Made by a program: the position numbers and the translations under genes. A DNA stretch of 64,000 nucleotides from Arthrobacter sp. 131MFCol6.1 (GTDB lineage: Bacteria > Actinomycetota > Actinomycetes > Actinomycetales > Micrococcaceae). Below, in pieces: positions 8,018-17,286 of this stretch; position 1 is the stretch's first letter, and each line of letters opens with the position of its first letter. The stretch covers positions 176,574 to 240,573 of the forward strand of contig NZ_KB895544.1 of NCBI RefSeq assembly GCF_000374925.1. Direction: 5' to 3'. The notes beneath the pieces are model-generated. The model was not told where the DNA came from. It saw only the letters and a program-made list of their open reading frames with translations, and searched no databases.

Positions 8018-9433
8018 CTACCGGCGAGAGGCGTCGATGAGGTCCTTGTCCTCGTCCCTGCCGCCGTCGCCCGGACGAGCAGCCGCAGCCGCACCCGGTG
8101 CCCAGGCGTGGCCCTGCTCGTGGTCCAGGTGCGTGGACTTCTTGTTCTTCAGCGCGAAGATGTAGACCAGCAGGGAGATGCCGATGGCCACGGTAACGTA
8201 GGTGAAGAACAGCTCTTCCTGCCCGGCCTTCTGCAGGGCCGCACCGATGAGCGGGACGGTGCCGCCGAAGAGCGAGTTGGCGATCGCGTAGCCCAGGCCC
8301 ACACCAAGGGCGCGGATGGACGCGGGGAAGAGCTCGGCCTTTACCAGGGCGTTGATGGAGGTGTAGCCGCCCACGATCAGCAGACCGCCCATCATGAGCA
8401 GGAACGCGGTCATCGGATCCTTGGTCCCGGCAAGGGCGGAAAGGAGCGGCCAGGTGAACAGGACGCCGGTGATGCCGAACCACAGCAGCAATGGTTTGCG
8501 GCCCACCTTGTCCGAGATGATGCCGTAGACCGGCTGGAGCAGCATGAAGATGAACAGCGCCCAGAAGTTGATCACCGACGTGTCGGTCTTGGCGATGCCC
8601 GAGGTGTCATTCATGAACTTCAGGATGAAGTTGGTGTACGTGTAGAACGCCACGGTGCCGCCCAACGTGATCCCGATGCAGATCATCAGCGGCTTCCAGT
8701 AGCTGGTGAACAGCAGCTTCATGGTTCCGGGCTGGGCCTGGCCGGGAACCGCGGGGGCCTTGGCGGCCTCGATCTGTTCGGCCGAGACCGTTTCTTCCAT
8801 GGAGCGACGCAGCCACAGGACCACAAGGGCCGCGACGCCGCCGATCGCGAACGGGATCCGCCAGCCCCATTCGCCCAGGTCTGCCTTGGGCATGACGTTC
8901 TGCAGGATGACCAGGACCAGCAGGGCCAGCATCTGGCCGCCGATCAGCGTGACGTACTGGAAGCTGGAGAAGAAGCCGCGGCGCTTGGTGGTGGCAGCCT
9001 CGGACATGTAGGTGGCGCTGGTGCCGTACTCGCCGCCCACGGAGAAGCCCTGGATCACGCGGATGAGGACCAGCAGGATCATGGCCCACAGGCCGATCAC
9101 GTCCTGGGTGGGCAGCACGGCGATCGCGAAGGAGCCCGCGGACATCATGGTCACGCTCAGCGTCAGCGCGGCCTTGCGGCCCTTGCGGTCGGCGTACCGG
9201 CCGAAGAACCAGGCACCGATCGGGCGCATCAGGAACGACGTCGAGAACACGGCCATCGCCTCGAGGCCGGCCTGGAGTTCGTCCTTGGAGTTGAAGAAGT
9301 GCGCCTGGAAGTAGGCCGCGAAGACGGTGTAGACGTAGAGGTCGTACCACTCGACAAGGTTGCCGGCCGAGCCTTTGAGGATGTTGCCGACGGCTTTCCG
9401 GGTCTGGGCCGCTTCGGTCAGTTGGGTGCTCAT
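8018..9433 (-). CDS. MFS metabolite:H+ symporter (MHS family, KgtP/ProP-like)
   Basis: The 471-residue transporter has about 12 membrane segments, the MFS motif GRYADRKGRKAA between helices 2 and 3, and MHS-family features near the start (NLVEWYDLYVY) and at IQGFSVGGEYGTSATYMSE. The family imports dicarboxylates, alpha-ketoglutarate, shikimate, proline or betaine with protons. Resemblance is closest to KgtP-like members, but the substrate is a guess. The ATG at 9433 is chosen because AGGAAGG lies 8 bases upstream. It is divergent from the pyridoxine kinase gene. The C-terminal tail is long, charged and cytoplasmic. Confidence 0.85.
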   Translation of the reverse strand: MSTQLTEAAQTRKAVGNILKGSAGNLVEWYDLYVYTVFAAYFQAHFFNSKDELQAGLEAMAVFSTSFLMRPIGAWFFGRYADRKGRKAALTLSVTMMSAGSFAIAVLPTQDVIGLWAMILLVLIRVIQGFSVGGEYGTSATYMSEAATTKRRGFFSSFQYVTLIGGQMLALLVLVILQNVMPKADLGEWGWRIPFAIGGVAALVVLWLRRSMEETVSAEQIEAAKAPAVPGQAQPGTMKLLFTSYWKPLMICIGITLGGTVAFYTYTNFILKFMNDTSGIAKTDTSVINFWALFIFMLLQPVYGIISDKVGRKPLLLWFGITGVLFTWPLLSALAGTKDPMTAFLLMMGGLLIVGGYTSINALVKAELFPASIRALGVGLGYAIANSLFGGTVPLIGAALQKAGQEELFFTYVTVAIGISLLVYIFALKNKKSTHLDHEQGHAWAPGAAAAARPGDGGRDEDKDLIDASRR

Positions 9434-9516
9434 CAATGAACCTTCCTGGATCCGGCGCCGCCTGTAAGCAACACCGTCCGCCACCCTAGTCCGCGTGATC
9501 CGGAACACTCAGATTT

Positions 9517-9547
9517 TGTTCATACTGTTCATGGAATGCTTGTTCAT
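9517..9547. promoter_or_regulatory. Three TGTTCAT direct repeats between divergent genes
   Basis: TGTTCAT occurs at 9517-9523, 9526-9532 and 9541-9547, in the 157-base gap between the divergent symporter and kinase genes. Clustered direct repeats like this can bind a regulator, but no match to a known factor is evident. Confidence 0.35.
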
Positions 9548-9590
9548 GAGCACAATGCGGGCGGTTTCGACGGAATGGCAGGATGGGACC

Positions 9591-10475
9591 ATGACTTCTA
9601 CCGCATTCGATTCCGCCGCCCTGGCAGTTGCCGACCCCGCCTCCGACGCCGTCTCCTCCCCCGCCGTCGCGCTGACCATCGCAGGCTCCGAAGCGACCGG
9701 CGGCGCCGGCGCGCAGGCTGACCTGAAGACGTTCCAGGAACTCGGCGTGTTCGGGATCGCGAACCTGACCTGCATCGTGTCCTTCGACCCCAAGGACAAC
9801 TGGAACCACCGTTTCGTCCCGGTGGACCAGCAGGTCATCGCGGACCAGCTGGAAGCAACGACGGCGGCTTACGGTGCCGCGTCCGGCGCGGCCGCTGTGC
9901 TGGACACCGTCAAGATCGGCATGCTGGGCAGCCCCGCGACGATTTCGACCGTGGCCGCGGCGCTGGCGGACGGGCAGTTCGCCAACGTGGTGCTGGATCC
10001 GGTGCTGATCTGCAAGGGCCAGGAGCCGGGCCACGCCCTGGACACCGACCAGGCGCTGAAGGCCCACATCCTGCCGCTGGCCACCTTCGTCACGCCGAAC
10101 CACTTCGAGGCCGAGTCGCTCTCCGGGCTGGAGATCACCGACGTCGAGTCCCTCAAGGCGGCCGCGGTCCGCATCCACGAGATCAGCGGCGCCGCGGTGC
10201 TCGCCAAGGGCGGCGTACGCCTGGTTGGCCCCGACGCCGTCGACGTCTACTACGACGGCGAAACCCTGGAAGTCCTCTCAGCCCCGAAGGTGGGCGAGGT
10301 GGCCGTCTCGGGCGCCGGGTGCTCGCTGGCCGCGGCGGTGACGGCCGAGCTCGCCAAGGGTGCGACGCCGCTGGCCGCCGCCCGGACGGCGAAGGCGTTT
10401 GTGACCGCCGGCATCCGCAACCGGGTGGCCTCGGGCGCCCCGTTCGATGCCTTGTGGCAGGGCGGCCCGCGCTAA
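9591..10475 (+). CDS. pdxK: Pyridoxine/pyridoxal kinase of the ThiD-like (Bacillus PdxK) type
   Basis: The 294-residue ribokinase-fold enzyme has LTIAGSEATGGAGAQADLKT near its start, MLGSPATI, DPVLICKG and the anion-hole motif VSGAGCSLAAAVTAELAKGA. The segment SFDPKDNWNHRFVPVD resembles the ThiD-like pyridoxine kinase of Bacillus more than true hydroxymethylpyrimidine kinases. It should phosphorylate vitamin B6 vitamers for PLP salvage; an HMP kinase role cannot be excluded. The ATG at 9591 is chosen because the upstream extension is unlike the family. The DUF1801 gene follows 31 bases later. Confidence 0.82.
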   Translation: MTSTAFDSAALAVADPASDAVSSPAVALTIAGSEATGGAGAQADLKTFQELGVFGIANLTCIVSFDPKDNWNHRFVPVDQQVIADQLEATTAAYGAASGAAAVLDTVKIGMLGSPATISTVAAALADGQFANVVLDPVLICKGQEPGHALDTDQALKAHILPLATFVTPNHFEAESLSGLEITDVESLKAAAVRIHEISGAAVLAKGGVRLVGPDAVDVYYDGETLEVLSAPKVGEVAVSGAGCSLAAAVTAELAKGATPLAAARTAKAFVTAGIRNRVASGAPFDALWQGGPR

Positions 10476-10506
10476 CTCGTTGCTGGGATCGTTGGAGGGA
10501 AAGGCA

Positions 10507-10869
10507 ATGGCACCGCACTTTGAGTCCGTGGAGGAATACATCGCCTCGTTTCCTGCTGACGTGCAGGAGGCGCTGCAGGAGATCCGGCGGCATTGCCATG
10601 CCGCGGTACCCGGATCAGGGGAGATGATCAGTTACGGCATCCCGACGATCACGCTCGGGGGCAAATACGTCGTGTATTTCGCCGGCTGGGCGCACCACAT
10701 CTCCGTCTACCCCGTGCCCGACGGCGACGAATCGCTGAGCACGGAACTCGCCCCCTACCGTGCAGCGAAGGGCACCCTGAAGTTCCCGTTGCGGAAGCCT
10801 GTCCCGTACGAGCTGATTGGAAAAGTGGCGGCGGCCCTGGCACAAGAGCGCCGGAGCGGGACGCCCTAG
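10507..10869 (+). CDS. DUF1801 family protein
   Basis: The 120-residue protein begins with FESVEEYIASFPADVQEALQ, followed by PGSGEMISYGIPTITLGGKY and a closing KFPLRKPVPYELI segment, the pattern of DUF1801 (YdhG-like, related to frataxin-fold iron chaperones). The start is set by a strong ribosome site, GGAGGGAAAGG, just upstream. The role of the family is poorly defined. It may be cotranscribed with pdxK, 31 bases upstream. Confidence 0.85.
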   Translation: MAPHFESVEEYIASFPADVQEALQEIRRHCHAAVPGSGEMISYGIPTITLGGKYVVYFAGWAHHISVYPVPDGDESLSTELAPYRAAKGTLKFPLRKPVPYELIGKVAAALAQERRSGTP

Positions 10870-10879
10870 GCCGCCGAGT

Positions 10880-10937
10880 TCGCCGGAGTCCCTCCAATTC
10901 GCCGGAATATTGCGGCGAATTGGAGGGCTTCCGGCGA
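10880..10937. repeat. TCGCCGGAA nested hairpin element, copy 5
   Basis: The outer arms are TCGCCGGA (10880-10887) and TCCGGCGA (10930-10937). The inner arms CCCTCCAATTCGCC (10890-10903) and GGCGAATTGGAGGG (10914-10927) form a perfect 14-bp stem. It lies between the convergent DUF1801 and serpin genes, about 10 bases after one stop. Confidence 0.85.
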
Positions 10938-10960
10938 TCTGGGCCCCCGTGGGCCACCCG

Positions 10961-12232
10961 TCAGCGCGGGTCCGAGACCTTCCCCATGAAGAGCGGGAGC
11001 CCGGTCTCGAGGTGCACGATCTGGTAGTGGAACGGCCGGTCGAAGTCGATGGTCTGTTCCGGGAGCGGCGGTGCGCCGGTCACGGCACCGTTAATCTGCG
11101 TCACGGCCGCGGCCACAGTGCCCTTCTCCGCAACGGTGATGTTGGCAGCCTGCGCGGCCTGGGTGATTCTGAGCCTGCTCTGGATGGCGTCGAAGTCTTG
11201 GGTGGTGGCCAGGGTCTTGGCCAGCCCCAGCGATTCGAATACCTTCCGAAGCTCGAAGCTGCTCGCGTGGTCCCATCTGGGCAAGGAGATCGATGCGGAG
11301 ACCTCCGGGGCGGTGTCCAGGGCCGCCGCAATCTCCGCCAGTTCTGCGGCTGTCAGGGTCTCCGGCCCTTCGCCGGGCGCGGGCAGCACCAGCCGCATGG
11401 CAAAACCTTCGGCATACGGCAGCTCCACCGCCCGCCAGCCGGCACCCTCCGCATAGGCCAGCTCCAGCATCTGGTGCATCGTTGGCACGCTGATTTCCTC
11501 GCCATCTGGCGTGGAGAAGGGTCCGTCCGAGGTGTTGTTCGGATCGAAGGGCGACTGCCACGCCGCGGCGAAGTACAGGGCGTTGAGCAGGCTGAACGTG
11601 TTGTCGCGATCGTACTTCGCGGGCGCCTTCTTGATCCGGCCGCCCGTGTTCCTGTCCACCCAGGCATCCAGGGCAGGCCGCGTGGCGTCCTCATCCCGGA
11701 AGGCCACGGGGTACACGCCGGTGCCATAGTGCCTGGCCAGGGTTTCCAGGTAGCCCTTCCCCGTCGTTACGTCCTTGTCCACAAACAAGCCGTTGGCCGC
11801 ATGCATGACCGGCTTCCGGGGCGGATTGCTTTCGTCGACCGAGCCGGGATCGCCGTCGTACGCCGCCAGGGACTCGAGCAGGGCGTTCATGGCCGCGTCT
11901 CTGTTGCGGTCCGGGAGCCCCAGCGCCTGGTCCATTTCGACGGCGGTCTCCCCGGAGGCCCCCGCCCGCAGCATGGCGAGCGCGATCAGCAGGCTGCCGG
12001 GGGATGACACCACGTTCCCTTCGGACCCTTCGCCGCCGTCGGCCAGGAGGGCGGCGCCCAGCGTCAGGGCGGATGCCCGGAATGCCCTTAGTTCGGCAGC
12101 GTAAGCGGCGCGGTCCACCGAAACCCGCTCGACGCCGTCGGCCTTCAAGAGCCCTGGAACCGGGGGCGAACAGGCCGTGAGCGCCACGATGGTCCCCGCC
12201 GCCACGATTTTCGCCATGCGGTGATTTTTCAT
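10961..12232 (-). CDS. Serpin-family protease inhibitor, lipoprotein
   Basis: The 423-residue protein has a lipoprotein signal (AAGTIVALTAC, Cys about 20) and a full serpin domain: SPGSLLIALAML, GLFVDKDV, NALYFAAAWQSPFD and the C-terminal signature FDRPFHYQIVHLETGLPLFMG. The reactive-loop hinge reads EKGTVAAAVTQ, close to the inhibitory consensus with small residues at P12-P9. Counting 17 residues from the hinge Glu places P1-P1' near Thr-Gly, but this is approximate. It would sit on the outer membrane face and trap serine or cysteine proteases. ATG at 12232 (after AAGGGAG) is preferred over GTG at 12238. Confidence 0.9.
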   Translation of the reverse strand: MKNHRMAKIVAAGTIVALTACSPPVPGLLKADGVERVSVDRAAYAAELRAFRASALTLGAALLADGGEGSEGNVVSSPGSLLIALAMLRAGASGETAVEMDQALGLPDRNRDAAMNALLESLAAYDGDPGSVDESNPPRKPVMHAANGLFVDKDVTTGKGYLETLARHYGTGVYPVAFRDEDATRPALDAWVDRNTGGRIKKAPAKYDRDNTFSLLNALYFAAAWQSPFDPNNTSDGPFSTPDGEEISVPTMHQMLELAYAEGAGWRAVELPYAEGFAMRLVLPAPGEGPETLTAAELAEIAAALDTAPEVSASISLPRWDHASSFELRKVFESLGLAKTLATTQDFDAIQSRLRITQAAQAANITVAEKGTVAAAVTQINGAVTGAPPLPEQTIDFDRPFHYQIVHLETGLPLFMGKVSDPR

Positions 12233-12263
12233 GGCCACTCCCTTCGCCTCATTTGGTGCGCAG

Positions 12264-12322
12264 TTCGCCGGAATGCCTCCAGTTCGCCGGAAATGTCCGG
12301 CGAGCTGGAGAGCTTCCGGCGA
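12264..12322. repeat. TCGCCGGAA nested hairpin element, copy 6
   Basis: The outer arms are TTCGCCGGAA (12264-12273) and TTCCGGCGA (12314-12322). The inner arms CTCCAGTTCGCCGGA (12277-12291) and TCCGGCGAGCTGGAG (12296-12310) pair with a single G-U-type exception. It lies 25 bases after the poxB stop on the minus strand. Confidence 0.8.
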
Positions 12323-12347
12323 CTTCGCCGGGTTTCAGCGCCAGCCC

Positions 12348-14096
12348 CTAGCGCCGGGGGACGTTCCGCAGGTTGCTCCGTGCCATGCTGACGGCCTCGC
12401 CGGCGCCCCGGTTCAGAACCACCTTGGACATGGCCGTGGCGAAGCCCAGGACCTGCGCGCCCTTGATCTTCGGCGGGAGGGAAAGCGCTTTAGGGTCCGT
12501 GATGAGTTCCACGAGCGACGGGCCCGGGTGGGCGAAGGCTTCCCGGTACGCGGCCTCGATGCGGGACGGATCCGTGACGCGCTCGGCGTGGAAGCCCAGG
12601 GCCCGGGCAACGTCCGCGTAGTTGGCGTCCGGGACGTCGACGCCGAAGTCGGGGAGCCCGTCCACCAGCATTTCGAGTTTCACCATGCCCAGGGTGGAGT
12701 TGTTGAAGACCACCACGTTCACGGGCAGCCGGTGCGCGGCGACCGTGATGAGTTCACCCAGCAGCATGGACAGGCCGCCGTCGCCGGAGACCGAGACCAC
12801 CTGCCGGCCGGGGTAGGCCAGTTGGGCGCCGATCGCGTGCGGCAGCGCATTGGCCATGGACCCGTGCAGGTACGAGCCGATCAGCCGGCGGGTGCCCAGT
12901 GGGTTGATGTACCGGGCTGTCCAGACATTGCACATGCCGGTGTCTGCCGTGAAGATCGCGTCCCTCGCCGCCACCTGGTCCAGCAGCGAGGCCGCGTATT
13001 CCGGGTGGATCGGCTGTTTGGTCCCCACGTTCCGGGTGTACGCTCCCACGGCCTTGTTCATGAGCCGGTCGTGCTTCTTCAGCATCGCATCCAGGAAACG
13101 GCGGCTCTTCTTGGCTTTGACCAACGGCATGAGGGCGGCAAGGGTGGGGAGGACGTCGCCGTGCACGGCAACGTCGACGTCGGTCCGCCGCCCGAGTTTG
13201 TGCGCGGCCCGGTCCACCTGCGCCGTCCGGGTTCCGGGGAGGAACTGGTCGTACGGGAAGTCGGTGCCCAGCAGGATCAGCAGGTCCGCGTCCTCGATGC
13301 CCTCGGCCGCAGCGCCGTAGCCCAGCAGCCCGGTCATGCCGATGTCGTAGGCGTTGTCGTACTGCATGAAGTCTTTGCCGCGGAGACTGTGGCCGATCGG
13401 CGCCGCGATCAGCCCGGCGAGCGCAATCACCTCGTCGTGCGCGCCCTCGACGCCGGCACCGGCAAAGATGGCCACCTTGCCGGCGGCGTTGATGGCGTCG
13501 GCCAGTTCCTGCACACTCGCGGGGTCCGGCATCAGCGTCGCCGGCCGGAAGGTCGCCGGCGCCGGCGTCTCGGCCGTCGCCTCCAGGCCGGCGATGTCGC
13601 CCGGAAGGGTCACGACGGCGACGCCCCTGAGGCCGACGGCGTGCTGGATGGCACTGTGCATGACCCGGGGCGCCTGCTCCGCGGTGCTGATCAGCTCGGA
13701 GTAGACCGAGCACTCGTTGAAGAGCCGGTCCGGGTGGGTTTCCTGGAAGAAGCTGCTGCCGATCTGCTTGCTGGGGATGTGCGAGGCGATGGCCAGCACC
13801 GGCGCCCCGGAGCGGTTGGCGTCGTACAGGCCGTTGATCAGGTGCAGGTTGCCGGGCCCGCAGGAGCCGGCGCACACCGCGAGCCGGCCGGTCAGCTGGG
13901 CTTCCGCCGCCGCGGCGAACGCGGCCGCCTCCTCATGCCGGACATGGATCCAGTCAATGCCGCCCTGTTGCGAGCCGCCGGTCTTGCGGACGGCGTCGAC
14001 GATCGGGTTGAGGCTGTCCCCCACAATCCCGTAGATCCGCTGCACGCCGGCAGCCTGGAGTTGTTCGATGAGCTGGGTGGCAAGTTCCTTGGCCAT
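12348..14096 (-). CDS. poxB: Pyruvate dehydrogenase (quinone) / pyruvate oxidase
   Basis: The 582-residue ThDP enzyme decarboxylates pyruvate to acetate and passes electrons to membrane quinones. It has the activating-Glu motif VRHEEAAAFAAAAEAQ near residue 50, the central FAD-type domain, and the ThDP/Mg motif GDGGLSMLLGELITVAAH near residue 430. The C-terminus is short and basic, as in peripherally membrane-bound PoxB. ATG at 14096 (MAKELATQL) is chosen because it matches the family N-terminus. Acetate from this reaction could feed the glyoxylate bypass encoded next door. Confidence 0.92.
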   Translation of the reverse strand: MAKELATQLIEQLQAAGVQRIYGIVGDSLNPIVDAVRKTGGSQQGGIDWIHVRHEEAAAFAAAAEAQLTGRLAVCAGSCGPGNLHLINGLYDANRSGAPVLAIASHIPSKQIGSSFFQETHPDRLFNECSVYSELISTAEQAPRVMHSAIQHAVGLRGVAVVTLPGDIAGLEATAETPAPATFRPATLMPDPASVQELADAINAAGKVAIFAGAGVEGAHDEVIALAGLIAAPIGHSLRGKDFMQYDNAYDIGMTGLLGYGAAAEGIEDADLLILLGTDFPYDQFLPGTRTAQVDRAAHKLGRRTDVDVAVHGDVLPTLAALMPLVKAKKSRRFLDAMLKKHDRLMNKAVGAYTRNVGTKQPIHPEYAASLLDQVAARDAIFTADTGMCNVWTARYINPLGTRRLIGSYLHGSMANALPHAIGAQLAYPGRQVVSVSGDGGLSMLLGELITVAAHRLPVNVVVFNNSTLGMVKLEMLVDGLPDFGVDVPDANYADVARALGFHAERVTDPSRIEAAYREAFAHPGPSLVELITDPKALSLPPKIKGAQVLGFATAMSKVVLNRGAGEAVSMARSNLRNVPRR

Positions 14097-14235
14097 GGGC
14101 GCACGCTCCCGCGAGATGGATCGATGAGCTGACACTGGCCAATATAGTCCGCCCTGCGCTCAGCCACGCCCATGGAACGCCCAGGGAACGCCGCCTCAAC
14201 TCCGGCTACGGATCCCGCGCGGGACCCAAGGGAGG

Positions 14236-15720
14236 TCAGTTCCCCGAGTGCGCCTGCAGGAAGGAGTAGACCTCGGTCTCGTCCACGCCCGGGAAAGCGC
14301 CCGGCGGCATGGCGGCCAGCAGGTGGGAGTGTGCCCGGGCGGAGGGCCAGGCGTTCCCGGCCCATTCGGCGGTCAGCGACGCCGGCGGGCGGCGGCAGCA
14401 GCTTTCGTCCGGGCAGGTGGACTTGGACCGCTCCGTCGTGTCCCGGCCGCGGAACCACTTCACATGCGCATACGGGACACCCACGGAGAGCGAGAACTCC
14501 CCGTTCGCGGAGCGTTCCGTCCGGGCCGTGCACCAGTAGGTCCCGGCCGGGGTGTCGGTGTACTGGTTGTAGGCGCTGAATTTGTCCGCGACGTCGAATA
14601 CGACCCGGGACGTCCAGTTCCGGCACGAGAACTGGCCCTCGATCGCGCCGGTGTGGTCCTGCGGGAACGTCACGCCGTCGTTCTCGTAGGCCTTGTAGAT
14701 GATGCCGCTCTTGTGCGTCTTCTGGAAGTGGGTGCGGATGCCCAGATGCTGCGTGGCGAGGTTGGTGAACCGGTGGGCGGCGGTCTCGTAGGACACGGCA
14801 AAGGCGTCCCGGATGTCCTCGACCGCGATTTCCTTGGCCTGCTTGGCCTCCTGCAGGAATGCCACGGTGGCCTGCTCGGGCAGCATCAGTGCCGCGGCGA
14901 AGTAGTTTGTGGCCACCCGCTGCATCAGGAAGTCCCCGTAGTTGTTGGGGGTCTGGTGGCCCAGGACGTAGTGGCCCAGCGCCTGCAGCAGCACCGAACG
15001 GGGGTCGTGGTCGCTGCGTGCGTTCTGCGTGAGATAAATTCGGCGGTTCTTAAGATCCGTCACCGAACGCGTGGAATGGGGGAGGTCCCCCACATGGTGG
15101 AGGCTGAATCCGAGGTGCCCGGCAATGTCCGAGATGACATGATGCGACAGCGGACCGCTCGTGTGGCCCACCGAGGCCAGGACCTTCTGCGCTTCAGCCT
15201 CGTACTCAGGGAAATAGTTGTTCCGCTCACGCATCATCGCCCGCAGTTCACCGTTCGCGCGGCGGGCCTCCTCCGGCGTCGCCACCTGCTCGTTGAGCCG
15301 GCGTTCGAGCTCATGCTGCAGCCCCACCATCGACTCCAGCACATCCATCGGGAGCCGCGAGCTGATGCGGATTTTCGGCAGGTTCAGGGACTCGTAGATG
15401 GGGCTGCGCTGGTACCGTTCCAGCTCGATTTCCAGTGCCGCGCGGCGGTTGGGCGGCTCGGCGCCGAGGAGCTCGTCGATGCTGACCCCAAGGGCCGCGG
15501 CGAGCTGCTGGAGCAGACCGAGCTTGGGCTCGCGCTTGCCGTTTTCGATCAGGCTCAGCTGGCTCGGGGCGGTCCCGACGGCGGCGCTCAGGTCATCGAG
15601 CGTAAGTCCTGCCGCCTTGCGCAGGTGGCGGACCCGGCGGCCCATGCTAATGACATCCACCTCCGGCGCTGCGGGCGCGGACGGCGAGAGAGCTTGGCGG
15701 TTCCAGCTGGTTGAGTGCAT
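14236..15720 (-). CDS. ramB: RamB-like XRE transcriptional regulator of acetate/glyoxylate metabolism
   Basis: The 494-residue protein has an XRE helix-turn-helix (MGRRVRHLRKAAGLTLDDLS, then SQLSLIENGKREP), a degenerate IrrE/ImmA-like domain in which the HEXXH motif reads LGHYVLGH, and a C-terminal domain with scattered Cys/His (CRNWTSR, ESCCRR) as in DUF2083 short-chain-acyl regulators. RamB proteins control aceA, aceB and acetate genes in Corynebacterium and Mycobacterium. Here the gene is divergent from aceA, supporting the same job. An internal ATG at 15645 gives 469 residues, closer to the usual RamB length, and is a plausible true start. Confidence 0.85.
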   Translation of the reverse strand: MHSTSWNRQALSPSAPAAPEVDVISMGRRVRHLRKAAGLTLDDLSAAVGTAPSQLSLIENGKREPKLGLLQQLAAALGVSIDELLGAEPPNRRAALEIELERYQRSPIYESLNLPKIRISSRLPMDVLESMVGLQHELERRLNEQVATPEEARRANGELRAMMRERNNYFPEYEAEAQKVLASVGHTSGPLSHHVISDIAGHLGFSLHHVGDLPHSTRSVTDLKNRRIYLTQNARSDHDPRSVLLQALGHYVLGHQTPNNYGDFLMQRVATNYFAAALMLPEQATVAFLQEAKQAKEIAVEDIRDAFAVSYETAAHRFTNLATQHLGIRTHFQKTHKSGIIYKAYENDGVTFPQDHTGAIEGQFSCRNWTSRVVFDVADKFSAYNQYTDTPAGTYWCTARTERSANGEFSLSVGVPYAHVKWFRGRDTTERSKSTCPDESCCRRPPASLTAEWAGNAWPSARAHSHLLAAMPPGAFPGVDETEVYSFLQAHSGN

Positions 15721-15737
15721 TTCTTGAGAATACGCGA

Positions 15738-15753
15738 AGAAGTGCGTTTCTTT
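15738..15753. promoter_or_regulatory. Candidate operator between ramB-like gene and aceA
   Basis: AAGAAGTGCGTTTCTT is an inverted repeat (AAGAA/TTCTT around a purine-pyrimidine-symmetric centre) in the 170-base divergent gap. It does not resemble the RamB box I recall from Corynebacterium, so its assignment to this regulator is inference. Confidence 0.4.
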
Positions 15754-15890
15754 CCATAGCTTTGGTCTAGTAACCCCTTGGAAAGTGAAGAAAAGTAGAT
15801 CTCACGGAAAGATTCACCAGCCGGGAACAACCGGCCAGGCTCTGCAGAGACGCAGACTGGCCGGGCCCGGCCCCCACCAAGGAGACAAAG

Positions 15891-17222
15891 ATGACTGCAG
15901 CATTTGAGCCCACCCAGCAGACGCCCGAGCAGCAGGCCGCCGCACTGGAGCTCGAGTGGGCCGCCAACCCGCGCTGGGAAGGTGTGACCCGGGACTACAA
16001 GGCAACGGATGTCATCCGCCTCCGCGGCCGCGTCTCCGAAGAACACACCCTCGCCCGCCGAGGCTCCGAAAAGCTGTGGAAGCAGCTCACCGAAGAGCAC
16101 AAGACCGGCGGCTACACCAACGCCCTGGGCGCCCTGACCGGCAACCAGGCCGTGCAGCAGGTCAAGGCCGGCCTCCGCGCCATCTACCTCTCCGGCTGGC
16201 AGGTCGCCGCGGATGCCAACAACTCCGGCCACACCTACCCGGACCAGTCGCTCTACCCCGCCAACTCGGTCCCCACCGTGGTCCGCCGCATCAACAACGC
16301 CCTGCTTCGCGCCGACCAGATCGAGTTCTCCGAGGGCATCCAGACCGTCGAGGACTGGATGGTTCCGATCGTGGCCGACGCCGAGGCTGGCTTCGGCGGC
16401 CCGCTGAACGCCTACGAGCTGATGAAGTCCATGATCCAGGCCGGCGCCGCGGGCGTGCACTGGGAGGACCAGCTCGCTTCGGAAAAGAAGTGCGGCCACC
16501 TCGGCGGCAAGGTCCTGATCCCCACCCAGCAGCACGTCCGGACGCTGAACGCCGCCCGGCTCGCCGCCGACGTCGCAGGCACCCCGTCGGTCATCATCGC
16601 CCGCACCGACGCCGAGGCCGCCACCCTGATCACCTCCGACGTCGATGAGCGCGACCAGGAATTCATCCTCCGCGAAGGCGGCCAGCCGGTCCGCACTCCG
16701 GAAGGCTTCTACAAGGTCCGCAACGGGATCGAACCCTGCATCGCCCGCGCCAAGGCCTACGCCCCGTACTCCGACCTCATCTGGATGGAGACGGGCACGC
16801 CGGACCTGGAGCTGGCCCGCAAGTTCGCCGAATCCGTCAAGGCCGAGTTCCCGGACCAGATGCTCTCCTACAACTGCTCGCCGTCGTTCAACTGGCGCAA
16901 GCACCTGGACGACGCCACGATCGCGAAGTTCCAGCGCGAACTCGGCGCCATGGGCTTCACGTTCCAGTTCATCACCCTGGCCGGCTTCCACGCCCTGAAC
17001 TACTCGATGTTCGACCTCGCCCACGGCTACGCCCGGGAAGGCATGAGCGCGTACGTCGAGCTGCAGGAGAAGGAATTCGCCTCCGAGTCCCGCGGCTACA
17101 CCGCAACCAAGCACCAGCGCGAAGTCGGCACCGGCTACTTCGACGACATCGCCACCGCGCTCAACCCGAACGCATCCACCCTGGCCCTGGTGGGATCCAC
17201 CGAAGAAGGCCAGTTCCACTAG
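15891..17222 (+). CDS. aceA: Isocitrate lyase
   Basis: The 443-residue enzyme cleaves isocitrate to glyoxylate and succinate, the first step of the glyoxylate bypass. It has the catalytic-loop signature [14 protein letters not shown] and the surrounding [21 protein letters not shown] and [12 protein letters not shown] motifs. Length matches the short bacterial form. A clear ribosome site (AAGGAGAC) precedes the ATG. aceB follows 206 bases downstream on the same strand, and the RamB-like regulator gene is divergent, so this is an acetate-induced module. Confidence 0.97.
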   Translation: MTAAFEPTQQTPEQQAAALELEWAANPRWEGVTRDYKATDVIRLRGRVSEEHTLARRGSEKLWKQLTEEHKTGGYTNALGALTGNQAVQQVKAGLRAIYLSGWQVAADANNSGHTYPDQSLYPANSVPTVVRRINNALLRADQIEFSEGIQTVEDWMVPIVADAEAGFGGPLNAYELMKSMIQAGAAGVHWEDQLASEKKCGHLGGKVLIPTQQHVRTLNAARLAADVAGTPSVIIARTDAEAATLITSDVDERDQEFILREGGQPVRTPEGFYKVRNGIEPCIARAKAYAPYSDLIWMETGTPDLELARKFAESVKAEFPDQMLSYNCSPSFNWRKHLDDATIAKFQRELGAMGFTFQFITLAGFHALNYSMFDLAHGYAREGMSAYVELQEKEFASESRGYTATKHQREVGTGYFDDIATALNPNASTLALVGSTEEGQFH

Positions 17223-17286
17223 AACTCCCGACGGCGGCGCTTGCCTCCGGCCTTCGGTCCGGCATTGCTCTGCCTGCTATCCCCAC

